Below are positions 27,651 to 40,574 of a stretch of 64,000 nt of DNA, piece after piece. Position numbers and translations under genes: made by a program. Positions within the stretch are counted from its first letter, which is position 1. Every line of letters begins with the position of its first letter. Origin of the DNA: Begonia masoniana (taxonomy: Eukaryota; Streptophyta; Magnoliopsida; Cucurbitales; Begoniaceae); contig CM039502.1 of assembly GCA_022432975.1 (NCBI GenBank), positions 8,220,003 through 8,284,002 on the forward strand. The letters are read 5' to 3'. The notes beneath the pieces are model-generated. The model ran no database searches. It saw nothing but the letters and a program-made list of their open reading frames with translations, and was not told the origin of the DNA.

Positions 27651-29394
27651 CTAGAAATTTCGATCCTCCCCGCTCGATAATAACAAATATTTAAAAATTC
27701 AGTTCATCCAACCCAGCAAAATAAATAAATGCTTAATTTATTTAGTCTGATCTATAATTAAAACCATTATTAATGCTAATTAACGTTAATTTTGTTTAAT
27801 AATCATATTTTATAGCACTAAGATCAAAATTATTAGAGGAGTCATTGAAGAAGTCTTCCCTAGAGTGCCACAATCCCACAATCCAACGTTACTCAACGTT
27901 TAATACGATGCTAATTATGCAATTAACTAAGTCTTAGAGATCAGCACTTAATTACCCAATTCTCTATTCCCTTACACGTGGAAGCAAAGTCCGAAAACCA
28001 TTAAAAAATGGTAATTAAAGTACATTTAGTTTTTTCATAGAGTAATGTTACGTTTACTATATTATTCTACTCTACACCTACTTATTGACGTGTCAAATAA
28101 TGATTGGTATAATTTATTAAATTAATTGTAACGATTATTATTTGATATGTCAACGAATATGTTTATAAAGTATAATAAGAGAACAAACGTAACGTTATTT
28201 TTTATTCATTAATTCTACTTTTAGACATGCATGTACTCAAAATTTAAATAAAAAATGGTAATTACAGTAAGCATATAGTTGGGTAGGTAATAAAATTAAT
28301 AAGAAATTATGTACCTAATTGTCCAATTTATAAGAATTAAGTCTTAATCACCCTCTATGTTCTTACCCAGAACTTTGATTATTCTTCGATTAAACTTGTA
28401 GGAAATTGTGGCATCAATCTTATTTTAATTGTAGTTTAATATAATATTGAATAACTGAGAAATAAAACTTAAACCATTAGGTTATTTACAAACTCACCCT
28501 TAAACTATGTTCATTAACAAAATCACAATTAAATTTTACTTTTTTAACAAAATAACTTGCATCGTTAAATTTTCGGTTAGAAATTTATTCTGATGGGTGC
28601 TCATTCTTACATCTAGTCGAATATCCTCTCAGATGTGAGCGTCTATAACTCTGTGAAGCGTCCCGCGTGGGCATTTAGAGATGAACTTAATGACTATTTG
28701 ACTGTAAGAGTTGACTTGTTAATAGACGAAGATTCAAGGGAGATTCAGTTAAAGAATATGGTTTTAACACAAATTTTTTAATGATATTATAGTTTGAGTT
28801 TTTTGTTTTTTTAATTACTTTATAATATTTTAAAGAAATAAAAATAATTACTTTTCATTTAATATCCAAAAAAGCAAACGCAAGTTGTCATCGATGACGT
28901 GAATTAGAAATGACCATTTAATTATAAAAATTAAAATTAATAAATAAATGGAAACATAAATTAAATTAAATTTTATTTGTGGGGCATTATTTATTTAAAT
29001 CAATGGATAAGACATGGAACCAACAGATCTTACCGACAAGACCCCACCTCGCCCTTCTTTTGGTGGGGCCCAGAAGGAAAACTACTAACGACATGTCGAT
29101 ATGGAACGCCGAGAGGCTTTCAAAGCCCTTCACCAACATTTTTCCTTTTCCCGCTGGTATGATAAGCGCCACCATGTTGACAGTTAAAAATGGTGCTCCC
29201 TCCCGCTGAAAAGCAGCTTCATTTATTATTTTATTTGTGTGGAGAACTGGAAAGGCAACTGATTTTAGTGGGTGGCACTCTGAAATGGCTTCTTTTCTCT
29301 CTCTTAACCTTTTTCATTGCCTTCCCACCTTTCTGCGCTTTGAGCTCTTTGTGGTCTTGGAAAAGCTTCGTTTTCCCGATCTGGGTCGGAGAAA
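27651..29394. other. Divergent intergenic region between SCL1 and the DnaJ gene
   Basis: AT-rich, with no gene. 28470-28800 contains degraded sequence like the long-TIR transposons (caccctt-aaactatg, ttaaattttcggttag). 28980-29394 is richer in GC and serves as promoter/leader of the DnaJ gene. Confidence 0.4.
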
Positions 29395-32307
29395 ATGGTG
29401 AAAGAAACTGAGTTTTATGATGTTCTTGGTGTTCTTTCATCGGCGTCTGATGACGAAATTCGCAAGGCTTATTACCTTAAGGTTTGGATTGAGCTTTGAG
29501 TCATTAAATCCTTTTTTTTTGGGTGATTTAAGCTGGTTTAGTTAGTACTGTTTGTGTTAAATCCGATTATTATCCATTTGAATGATTCCCGCCGGTGATG
29601 TTCCTTTTTTAAATCGGGTTATGTTTTGATAATATTATGAACAGACCTTGAATAGGGTGATTTCTGTGATTAAACAGACAACTTATGTTTGATCGAAACA
29701 GAATTTTATTCTCTTTGATTAATTAGTTGAGAGTGTTTCATGGAAATGGTTTATCCAATGCAGGCAAGACAAGTTCATCCGGATAAGAATCTGAACGACC
29801 CAAAGGCTGCTGAAAATTTTCAGGTAAGTCGATTTGCATTGAATGATCAGTATTTGATCATTGTTATCTAATAAATCATGCAATGGGCAGGTACTTGGGG
29901 AAGCTTATCAAGTTTTAAGCGACGCTGTTCAGAGAGACTTGTACGATCGAAATGGAAAACACTGCATCTCTAGGTGAGGATCTTTACGAAGAGTTAGCCA
30001 TTGAAACAGAGCAAGATAGTACAGTTTATAGATCAATATTCTGAAGTCATAGATGTTCCTTCTCCTAATTATGATAATCGAGATGACAAATATTATCTAG
30101 CTTCATTGTATGCCATTTCAAAGGAATGAGATTTGAGTGACCTGCCTTATCATAAGAGATAGTTTTTCTTCTGATATTTTATTAATCATAACATTTCAAC
30201 TTCAGGGAAACCATGCTTGATCCAACTGCTGTCTTTGCACTTCTATTTGGAAGTGAATCATTCGAGGATTATATTGGACATTTAGCTGTCGCATCAATGG
30301 CTTCTTCTGAATTGTCCAGTGAAAGTGAAAATTTAGAGAAGCTACATGATAAGCTGAAGGCAAGTGTATTTAAAAGAGACATCTAAATTTACGTTTAACT
30401 TCATTATTTCGAGTATCAATATCAATGAAGACATCTTCACTGTTACTAAAGAATATTTACTGTTATATTGCCCATGTGGATGGTTAAGATTTTTCAAATT
30501 TCAAGAACTGTTTTTTTTTTACTGATGGTTGTACACTTGTAGTAATTTCATCGGACTATACGTATTTAGTAGAATGTTTCATTGATATTGCTTTGCATGC
30601 CGGTTTTACAACGACTATTTTGTTCTCTCTATCATTCAGTCATAGCATAATATCTATTTGAACCTTTTCAATGTTGGTTTATGTTATATCGTTAGTTTCG
30701 CCATTTCGAACCTGTACTTTACGGCACTACTTTGTTTTACGCAGGCTGTACAAAAAGAGAGGGAAGAAAAACTAGCAAGATTCCTGAAGGCTTTTCTTAC
30801 TCAATATGTTCAAGGTGACAAAGAAGGGTTTTTACGCCGCACTGTATCTGAAGCAAGACGACTTTCTAACACAAGTTAAGAAAGTTTCCATTTGCGTAAT
30901 AATATCTACTTACATGGTTCTAGTAAAAATTTAAAATCGAGACAGATGCTTGAAGAATTGAACAGTAGTTTCGTTAATATCATCCATTTTTTTCTACACT
31001 AAAAGAACAAAGCTCAATTCAATTTTCTGTATTGAAATGCAGCTTTTGGAGTCAACATACTAAGCACGATTGGCCGTGTATATTCGAGACAGGCAGCTCA
31101 AGAGCTCGGAAAGAAAGCCATTTATCTTGGGGTGCCATTTTTGGCGGAATGGGTCCGAAACAAGGGCTATTTTTGGAAGTCGCAGATAACAGCAGCAAAA
31201 GGCATGAGATTTATAAGATCTGTCTATCCATTTTTTCCAAAATTTGGAAACGTTTGGTATCTAACCATGCTTAGAATTCAAATCCAGGTGCTTTTCAGCT
31301 GCTACAACTTCAAGAAGACATGCGTAAGCAATTTAAAAATGTGCCTGAAAACAATGTTGAATCACACATACGCCTGAATAAAGACACAATGATGAACTCA
31401 CTGTGGAAGTTAAATGTAGTGGACATAGAAATAACCCTTATACACGTGTGTCATATGGTGAGTTCTCTGTCAAATCATTTGGATAAATTGTTAGTGAAAT
31501 TCATGAATTATGCCCCTAAATATTATAATATTGAGCTTTATTAAGCTGAAATAGGACATCTAGCTTCTTTATCTGCTTCATAAAGTTTGGCTCAAGTGAT
31601 GCTTCTCATGACTTTTTATATATTCCAGGTGCTGAGGGATAGCTCTGTGAGAAAGGAAGAGCTTAAAGCTCGCAGTTTGGCTCTGAAAATTCTGGGAAAA
31701 ATCTTTCAGGTTTTAGATAATGAATTCCTAAAATTATGAAAAATATGGGTCCCAGCCGAATTGCAATTTCTGTTCAGTATTCATTCACTGCTTATTTGTT
31801 GTGTTTTCAGCAGGATAAAGTTGGAAAAAATGGTGAATCGTCGAGAAGAAAAGGCGTTGAAGAAGAAGAAGATGAAACCAGTTCCGATAGCGATGAAGAG
31901 GAGTCGCCTAGAACGCTATCATATCGAACGCCTTTTCTCACACAGGTAAGCCAGATTGTTCTTTCATTGTTAGTTAAACTTGGTCAGTTGCATTCTCACC
32001 ATTAAATTCCTGCAAACATACTTGGAGAAAGACTGATTCTTGACAAACAATCACTCCAGATGTCAGCAGATGATTAATTTAATGATGATAGTTTAAATCT
32101 GCCCATTGTTTAAGAAAATAGCTGGAGTAGTTCTTTACAATTTTCCTAGCTCTCGCTCAGATGTTTGAGTTTTCTATTTAGATTTACATGAGTAATGATA
32201 ATTGTTCTTCTTCTGAAATTAATCAGGGTATTGGCAGACTCTTCAAATGCCTCTGCAACCCTGCATTTGATGTAGATGATGATGAAATTGTGTACAGAAG
32301 CAAATGA
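29395..32307 (+). CDS. DnaJ (Hsp40) protein with DnaJ-X domain, dnaJ10-like, 10 exons
   Basis: Co-chaperone that stimulates Hsp70 ATPase. Exons: 29395-29481, 29764-29823, 29891-29973, 30206-30359, 30745-30874, 31043-31201, 31288-31457, 31629-31709, 31811(or 31814)-31945, 32227-32307; about 378-379 residues in one frame. The N-terminal J domain is complete (FYDVLGV..., HPDK with the essential [18 protein letters not shown]). A central conserved region ([32 protein letters not shown]) matches the plant DnaJ-X family, with an acidic Ser/Glu tract and a short C-terminal end. It lacks a Gly/Phe region and zinc fingers, so it is a type III-like J protein. Introns 4 and 6 start with GC instead of GT. 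It converges tail-to-tail with SKP2A 255 bases away. Confidence 0.9.
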
Positions 32308-32562
32308 CTCTACCTATGTTGTGTATTAATGTATAAATTCACCATTGTTTTTACCTTATTATTTGACATTGCTTCTTCAATATGAATGCTGTCTTTCTAG
32401 TTATGTACTGAAATGGATGATGATGCTACAGAAGAAACTGATATATGCCATATACCAATGAAATAGCTGTGTTTTGTGTTCATAACATGAAAAACAAGTA
32501 TGTACAAAGGCCAGGTTTTTCTTTATTTTCAGGCATTTTTAGTATGAACCCAGGATATATAT

Positions 32563-34461
32563 TCAATGAGCAAGACGAAGGTAAGTGGTAGAATTACGAT
32601 GAGCTTGGACAGTGCAAGCGCAATGCACAGACGTTAAGCTTAAACAGCCACTCATTATGAGAGAATGCCTACCGGAGCAAGTGTGAAGGGCCGGAAATGA
32701 ATCACAGAGGGCTTGAACTGCCGAAGGGGTGAGAGCTGTGCATTGGCTGATGTTTAGAGCTCTAAGCCCGTCCTCGTCATTTTTTCTGCTCACAGATCGC
32801 CATGGCTCACCTCTATTCTTCGCTCGCTTTTGTGCCAAAGAATACATTGCTCTGTCGGTGATGTTCTGACAATAATATAGCCCGAGAGACCTTAGATATG
32901 GACACCCATTTGCCAGAGCAATCACACTTTCATCTGCACAAGCCAAATAACTTTCCACTTTTAATACTCTAAACAACTAAGTATTAGGCAATGTGATCAA
33001 GACCAACCCAAAACTGAAAATTTGAAATCATTGGAGAAAACTATCTTATGATAAAACTTTGCATAAATCTTGGGAGTTACAAAATATAGAGTGAGATGTA
33101 AAGAGAAGCTAAAACATTGAATAGGTAGACATTTCCTGATATCGACTATGATATCGAAACTAAATAATAAAACAGAAATTTGGCAACCATCATAAAAATG
33201 TGTCGATAACGAGAATCAACTGAGTACAGAGGTTTGATTATTTGTTTACCAATTTATAACCACAATCTACCTGTAATGAGAACACAGCCACACAGGTCGA
33301 GCATTCTGAGATCAGGACAGCCAAGTGCTAAACTCATGACGCCAACATCACTAACATTTTCACACCATCCAAGATTTACGGACTGTAATTTGTTGCAATG
33401 ATGTCCAATGGCCTGCACAAAGCGCACAACTATTGGTAGAACCACAAAAAAAAAAAAAAAAAAAAAAAAAATTGAAGTACTTGATTCATAAACATTATAC
33501 CTGCAATGACACGTCAGATGCAGCTTTAACGCAGCCACAGAGATTCAAAACTTTTAGTTTTCTGCAGAAACGAGTGAGATAAACCAGTGCATTGTCACTA
33601 AATGATGAACAACCACTGACGTTAAGTTTCGCGAGATTGGGACAGCCAAGAGCCAAGGCGTGCAGGGAATTATCACTAAGCTTAAAGCTCTTGCTGAGGT
33701 CCAAGACCTGGAGATCATGACAGAAATGTGCAATAGTTTCGACAGAGTCGTCCTCAAGCTGTGGCTTGCCCTGTCGCAGAATGAGAATTTGCAGTTTTGT
33801 GAATTTTGGAGCCAAAGATTGGACCAACCTGTTCATATTTTTGTTACACCTGAAGATTTAAATTGCTAAATATTAATATTGGGAATCAAGAAGTAAATCA
33901 AATATTTGACAAGTGAAACATCAATAAAATTAACTCTACGGAACCAAAATTTTTTACGTCTAATCCTAACACACACACCCCGTGAAAAATGCATAATTTT
34001 CTTCCAAAATTTGCTCTGGTCCAAAACAGAATTCTGGTTATCAAACTCTAACACGGGATAACCAATCATATAATAATTTTCTAAGGTCAATCTTAAAAAA
34101 ATAAGAGAGCATATACAACAGAGTTTTGGTTAGTGATCAAAGGATAGTAATCTTTCTATGCTATAAGAGAATCCAGACTCAAATAAGAGAGATATAGAGA
34201 GTGGAAATACCATGAGAGAGAGAGGCGAGTAACGCCTGAGCAAATGGCGTCCCTCCACTCGCGGCACACGCCTGATGCAACGATCACCATCTGATCACCT
34301 AAAAGAGATACAATTTGCAAGAGGAGCTCCATAGGAATATCTTTCCATTCAGTTATTACCCCACCTTCAACATTACTTTTGTTGTCACCAGCACCAAGTA
34401 ACATAAGTTCGTCATTGCACAGATTCATCTCCTGATTTCTCAAGTTTTCTTTACCCGCCAT
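32563..34461 (-). CDS. SKP2A: F-box/LRR protein SKP2A-like, 4 exons
   Basis: Substrate receptor of an SCF ubiquitin ligase. Arabidopsis SKP2A targets cell-cycle factors such as E2FC/DPB and binds auxin (known). Exons on the minus strand: 34211-34461, 33501-33849, 33271-33412, 32563-32933, joining in frame to 370 residues. The F-box lies at ~38-80 (EWKDIPMELLLQIVSLLGD, VCREWRDAI). Leucine-rich repeats of the cysteine-containing type follow (LQVLDLSKSFKLSDNSL, CPNLAKLNVSGCSSFSDNAL, LRMLDLCGC, LRSLGLYYCQNITD). The conserved tail FPALHTCSGRHSLIMSGC is present. No break is seen. It could equally be called SKP2B. Intron 2 contains a long A run (33449-33471 region). Confidence 0.9.
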
Positions 34462-34916
34462 TTCCCTTTAACTGTTCTTGCTTTACTCACCTAATAAACA
34501 CAAAAAACAGAAGATTTAGACAGAAAACACAATTTCATAACTTTACTACACAATAAAATGGATCGATGAATTAAAAAAAAAAGGGAAAAACAAAAACTAA
34601 CCTATTTTGTTCCAAAAAAGACATGAATAAAAGGAAAACCCCAGCTGAGCTAATTCAAAGTTTTTGCGAATTGGTGCGAATAAGATCATAATATTAAAAT
34701 CAAAACCAATATATCAATGTTGATGAACTCTAGCATGAGTAAAACCAGGGGCAAGGAGCTTCAAAGTCTAAAGACAGAAAAGAAGACGAAGACAATGTAA
34801 TGATCAGCTTGAAAATTCGTCAAAAGAACAAAAATCGAAAGACAATAACTTGAAAATAACCAGATGATCAAAAACCCCAAAAAGAAAAACTCCACTATAT
34901 TATCCCTTCAAACAAA

Positions 34917-34956
<40 letters not shown>

Positions 34957-35787
34957 TGAGCCTTACCTCCTTACTGTGAAGCCGGGAAGACTTTGCCACC
35001 AGACACAGAGCGGTGGGGTAAAAAATGGATTTTTTAAAGACGGGAAGGCTACGGTCTGAAAGAACAATCAACATAAAGTTGCCACGTGGAATCATCAACG
35101 CTGGATATCAAGTGTTGGTGCTGGGAGTCCACCAAAAGTGGGGTCCATGAGTTGAAAAGAAACAATGATGATCTAGAAAGAGACAAAAAGAGTGACGGGT
35201 CCATGGTAAAGTAAGTGAAGACGCACACACCCTTATTCCATCCGTCTAAAATAGAAGCCGCATGCAAGAGCAATTCCAATAGAATGGCAAATGGTGATGC
35301 ATTCCAATATTCGCATGTCAGACTGGCACGTCATCACTTACTTTACACGTGAAGTGAAAAACTTTTGCTTTTTGTATTAAATAAAGTTATTTTTACAAAT
35401 AATTTATCAAAATTAGTAATCTCATTTACATTCTACAACTTTTACACGTGAAATTACTATTTAACACGTGATATTAAAATACGTTCAAATGGATTATACT
35501 ATTCTTCCAAAATTTGTGATCTTCAATATAATTTTACCCTTTTTTTTTAATAGAAATAAGCTAACAACAATTTCAAAAAATTAACAAAAAAGTTAATTAA
35601 TTGAATGGGAGAATTGAATCCTGGGAGTTTAAAGTCAAGAGCATCCACATCTCTTGATCGTCGCTGATGACGTAGATCCTACGCGGAATATCTACAAGCA
35701 CTTGCACCCGTCGATCTACCACAGGATCTCGTGGTGACTTGGCGTTTAAGGGTGACGTGGATCATCCAGTCAGCCAAAATGGGCTCT
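34462..35787 (-). other. SKP2A leader/promoter and intergenic region
   Basis: 34462-35040 is the likely leader and promoter, with a pure GA microsatellite at 34918-34952. 35040-35787 holds no gene. It has ACGTG cores (e.g. tttacacgtg at 35341 and 35445, gccacgtgg at 35080) and a short GC-richer block 35630-35780 just beyond the kinase stop codon. Confidence 0.45.
34918..34952. repeat. (GA)n microsatellite
   Basis: About 17 uninterrupted GA units in the SKP2A leader region; likely length-polymorphic. Confidence 0.9.
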
Positions 35788-38700
35788 TTACCCTTCAAGA
35801 AGGCGTACTACCTGAAGAAATAATTCAACTTTAAGACACAAATTATACAACAAATCGAATTTAGTCTGAATTTGACATTCGAAGGAATGTCGTTTAGAAT
35901 ATTTCGATCATCTATTGCGATACTTACCTCTCCCATGGAAGGACGGTTGTCCGGGTTTCTCTTAACACATAAAGACGCGGCTTTAGCCATGAGATATAAT
36001 TGGTACGTTCCGTATGTCTTTCCGAGCCGTGGATCTACCAATTCATGCAATTCTAGGTTCTCAATCAACGGCTCTGCCTGCATAGAATGTAAAAAAGTAA
36101 AAGAAATTCCACTTAGTCCAGCTATGAGTCTCTCAACTTACCCACTCCCGTAAAGAACAATGCTTGTCTTCTCCTTTTGCATCGGCCACTCTCCGTCCTG
36201 ATATTAGCTGCAACAACACAATGCCAAATGCATAGACATCTGTCCGAACTGAGAGAATACCATTCGCCGCGTATTCTGGAGCCAGATATCTGAATCGTAC
36301 CAGAAGCTTTAATCAGTTGATCAATCTATCTATTCGTGCGACTTTTACGATAAACAGGTTTAGCCAGTTGCTCACCCTAATGTCCCAAGTATCCTCGAAT
36401 CGTGATGATCCTCTCTGACCTTCCATTTGGCCAGGCCGAAATCACCTAACTGAGTTCAGAGAAGAACAACAAGAGGAGAAGAAAAATAGATAAGAAAAAT
36501 GAGCAAAACTGAACAATTTATTCACACATCTTTAGTACTAACCATAGGAACTAAGTTGTGTGTGAGAAGTATATTGCTCGGTCTCACGTCGCAATGTATT
36601 ATAGGTCCTCCACGACACTCTTCGTGCAGAAATCGTAATCCTTTCGCAGTTCCAACAGCTATGTCATGCCTCTGCCGTAATTCGAGAACAGATTCCGTCG
36701 ATTCTGCGAGAACATGAAGAAAAAACATAAACAAAAAAAGGAAAGGGTCCACACGATTTAGATTAGAATTAGAAATCGGAGAGATTCTTACCAAATAAAT
36801 GCCAATTGAGAGATTTGTTGCATATATACTCGTAAACCAGAATATTTAAGTTTTCCTTGCAGCAATAACCCAACAACATAACGATGTTCTTGTGCCGAGC
36901 ATAACTTAAGATGAGCACCTCAGATTGAAATTGAGCTAATCCTTGAGAACTTGCTTCTTTTCGAACCTTAGCTGCAATGAGCTGTCTGTCTTTGAGCTCG
37001 CCCTTAAATACACGACCAAATCCACCCTCTCCTAATAAATTTTCCTTTGCAAAATTGGAAGTTGCGAGCTTTATGTCGGTATAGTTGAATTTCATGGAGT
37101 CCTTGAAGGACAGCTCATTCATTGTCTCACAAGCAGAACAAAGGATTGGCGCTTTTGATGCCCTCTGTTTGGATACATCTTTGCTATGGCTTCGACCAGT
37201 CTGTGGAGCAGTCGAATGCCAACTTTCTCCCTTGGAAGATGGACCTGGAAAACAGAAATCTGTAACTCAACATTTCTACTAATATCAATAAATCGTAGTT
37301 TTATCGACACCATTTCAAGCAAATAAACTTAAAAAGAGATCAAATGTAATTTAGACGCTAACGTTTGGAATCATTTACATATTAGATCTTAAGCTATTTT
37401 TTTTATAATTCCTTTTGTACATTCTCATCAATTTTTCCGTTAAATTCTGCATGTGTATACCATATTTTTCATTTAATCATGTGTTTTAACTCGATTTATA
37501 AACACTTTGACAATTTTTAACCTGCTTTCGAATTCTATCAATCTCCTCTCGAATGATTTCGAACTCTATCGAGAGATTGAAAATTTCAAAATCTTGTTAG
37601 AAATAGTCAAAATGGTTAGCACTCCATCCAAAAAAAAAAAAAGATTTAAGCATCGAATTCGCAATTGGGGTGTTGGGACTATCGCTACAAATCACAAAAC
37701 ATTTTGTTGAATCTCGCAACTGAATACAAGTTTTCAATAGGATGAATTTCACTACCTGATTTTTCTTTCTTACTAGAAGAATTCAAAATCATCGGATCTT
37801 CCAATTTCCATGAGGCACTTGAGATGTCATTAATCGAATCCAAGGAACTACTATTCAATGAAAAGCTGTTGCAAGAGATAGACGTCTGCTCATTGATACT
37901 AGTATTACTATTTGAAAAGCTGTCGTAAGAGATAGACGTCTGCTCGTTGATACTAGTATTACTATTTGATGATGAAACCTGCTTGGACATAGAATAGACC
38001 ACTTTTTGTTCTATAGTCTCTGCTTCGCTTGTGACATAAGATCTAACAATCTCAACAGACCAGCTGTTTTGAATCAAACCAATCTTACAAGGTATCCATT
38101 TATGGTAAAACTTCAAATCCCATCGAAGGTGCCTGTTAAAATTTAAAATATAATATTTAAATGGGAAATTGTGCCTTTTTCTCCCAAAAAAAAAAAAAAA
38201 AAAAAAGATTCCTTAACCAAAGCTAGAGGCAGGTGTGAATAAACAAAAAACAGACAATTATAAGGGATGATTAGAATCAATGGTTACTAGAAGTATTATT
38301 AGAATCTTTTAGCTTATGGAGATTTTACCAGAAATATAAATATTAATACTTCTGATTAATAATACAAATATAGTTGACTTCAAGCGGAGCTACAGAAAAT
38401 ACGATGATCAACCGTGAGAACCGGTAATTGTACCTCAGAAAACAAACGTGAGTTGTGAATTAATCCAATTCAAAAAATAATTACCTGTCGAGTATTACCC
38501 ATTTTGCATTACACGCCATAACCTCTTGTAAAACAACCTGCCTAATGGGATATCCAGCAGTAATTCTCACTTGAACTTTGACCTGATTAGTAGTGACAAA
38601 AATGGTGAACAAAAAAAATGAAATTCTTCTTCAATAAACTTTGGTAAATAAAGGAAGTTCGAAAGAATATATTTAAGTGGGATTGATCGTAATGTTTTGT

Positions 38701-39122
38701 TAATTCTTGTTCTTGTCACAAGAAATTATGTTAATTCCAAAAAAAGAAGGCTCGGTGAGTGTAACATACCAAAATTTTATCCCCAAATTAAGGATTCGAT
38801 TTCTGCAAAAATTGCAATTAAAACCCTAATTAACATGCAATCAAATGGTTGCCCTAAATTAAAAGAGATTTAATCAACCCAATCACCAACCTAAATGAAA
38901 TTGATTTCCAATTTACAACACAAGGAAAGCAAAACATAAATCTGGAATTAAATCCTTCCTAAACCAGCTTCGAATCTGTCCTTCCACCTAAGTAAACATT
39001 CAAACCCAATTAATGTTGATATTCAATCGGCAGTTTAAAAGAAACAACCAGAAAATTATCTCCTTCCTATTTCGTCATTGAATCTGACCAAATTGGTGGT
39101 CAGATTCGTACAATTCTCTCTC

Positions 39123-39160
<38 letters not shown>

Positions 39161-40574
39161 CCAGAGGAACAACCGGAGAAGTTCCCACCTCGCCGGAATC
39201 GCCATGCCCAACCTCCAACCACCTCGAACCACTCAAACGCAATAGAAATCCTCTGAGGAATCAGAATCGCTGCCTCAACCCTCCTCCGACGGAAATATCT
39301 CTCTCGGCCGAAGGCCGAACACCACTTCGCCACAACACGAGCTACTCCTCTCCCAACGAACCGACAACCCACTTCCATCGGCGACGTCACGCGCACTCCC
39401 TCCGACGATCGTCGAAAATTCACACTGGTGGTGTGAATCGGAGCTCTCGCTCTCTCTCTGTTTCTCTTCCTTTCTCTCTCTTGCGAAGATGATGAAGCAG
39501 AAGCTTTTGGGTCAATTGAGCCAACTTGTTTTAAAAGCCAGAACCGGTCCAGCTAGTCTATACCAACCGGTCCAGCAAACCCAAGTCCAAAATGTAGGCC
39601 AACTTGACTCAATTTAGCCCATCTTTATGCCCAAGTCCATTATTTTATCAAATCCAAGGGAAAATTATTCGAAAGCTTGTGAAAACTAAATTCTCCTGAA
39701 AATCCAGCTAAGTAAAGACACTAGATCTTGACGTTTTGGCCGAAGACCATATAACACGAAATACTTAATCAATTATTTTCTTTAAAGTATTTTATTATTC
39801 AATTATGATTTTATTTGAACATGTATGTGTAGACATTTGACATAGAAACGTAGAAATATAAAAATGGAAGGATAAAATCAATGCGAGTATGAAATGCATG
39901 AAAGTAAATTGAATTGATGGAAAACATAAAAAAGTTAATGAAAGCTTGAACGCATGGTTATAAATTGAGATAACTGATGAAATTTTATGAGGGTAAGAAA
40001 TCGCGAGTTTTCTGTGAGCCATGAAAAAGGAAAAATGTTAAAAAAACTGAAGAACAAAAGCCATAAAGAATTGACTAACTTTACTGACTTAATTGTTTTT
40101 AGATGTGTAGGAGATGCCTAGGTCAAATGAGAATAGGAATTACCCCTTCAATATCACACTTTTCAGCAGTTTCCAGCAACAGGGTTACATATTCATCAAC
40201 TTTCTCTCCAACTTTTTCCTCAATTGCTTGAAATCTGGTTCCAGCAAAAGAATCAAGGCATGCTTTTAGTTGGTATCCCACTGCACACAAAGGCAGAGCT
40301 TTTAGTTAGAAATTTCATACTGGAAAAAGCTGATCACGATGAACTGAGGATGGCGATGAACAAATTGCCCAAAAAACAAAAACAAAATGTAAAAGCACTT
40401 ACTGGGGTGGGGAACTTTATGAAGAACTCCAAGGATAATAAGAGTGGCACCTCTGCGAAGAATGTCGCCAACCATTCGAATCGCATTGACAGTAAGTTTA
40501 AGATCATTCTCGGTTTGATCCCTAGTTGCATCATAGGCGACGACCACATAAAAGGGCGAATGAGAATGTGCCAT
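35788..40574 (-). CDS. USP-domain receptor-like cytoplasmic kinase, 10 exons
   Basis: Exons on the minus strand: 40403-40574, 40144-40280, 38485-38582, 37756-38132, 36792-37244, 36543-36703, 36376-36449, 36142-36289, 35928-36077, 35788-35811. They join in one frame to 597 residues. Residues 1-~150 form a universal-stress-protein/adenine-nucleotide alpha-hydrolase-like domain (YVVVAYDATRDQ, MACNAKWVILDRHL). A Ser/Asn-rich linker with a duplicated 18-residue unit follows. Then APILCSACE and a protein kinase: LGEGGFGRVFKG (ATP loop), IAAKV (Lys), IIHCDVRPSN (catalytic loop), GDFGLAKW (DFG), YLAPEY and DVYAFG. The layout matches Arabidopsis At3g13690/At1g55200/At5g56790 proteins (recalled). The catalytic loop reads HCD rather than HRD, i.e. 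non-RD. No transmembrane helix. The last exon encodes only seven residues plus stop. Confidence 0.88.
38583..40143 (-). other. Large intron 2 of the USP kinase, with a foreign-looking GC-rich block
   Basis: 1561 bases, far larger than the gene's other introns. The centre (39165-39480) is GC-rich, opens a 99-codon minus-strand frame and ends in a TG/CA microsatellite (39126-39157). On the minus strand it resembles a 5' leader and first exon (CT/GA-rich start, cgatcgtcggaggg). It may be an alternative first exon or a captured fragment. It is not counted as a gene because no downstream exon is evident. Confidence 0.4.
39126..39157. repeat. (TG)n microsatellite
   Basis: About 16 TG units, uninterrupted, in intron 2 of the USP kinase. 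Confidence 0.9.

Noticed and set aside
36499..36717. Plus-strand frame opposite kinase exon 6
   Set aside because: Complement of the kinase catalytic loop exon.
39124..39423. 99-codon minus-strand gene in the kinase intron
   Set aside because: Basic low-complexity frame ending in a His/Thr microsatellite; no downstream exon found, so reported only as an intronic island.
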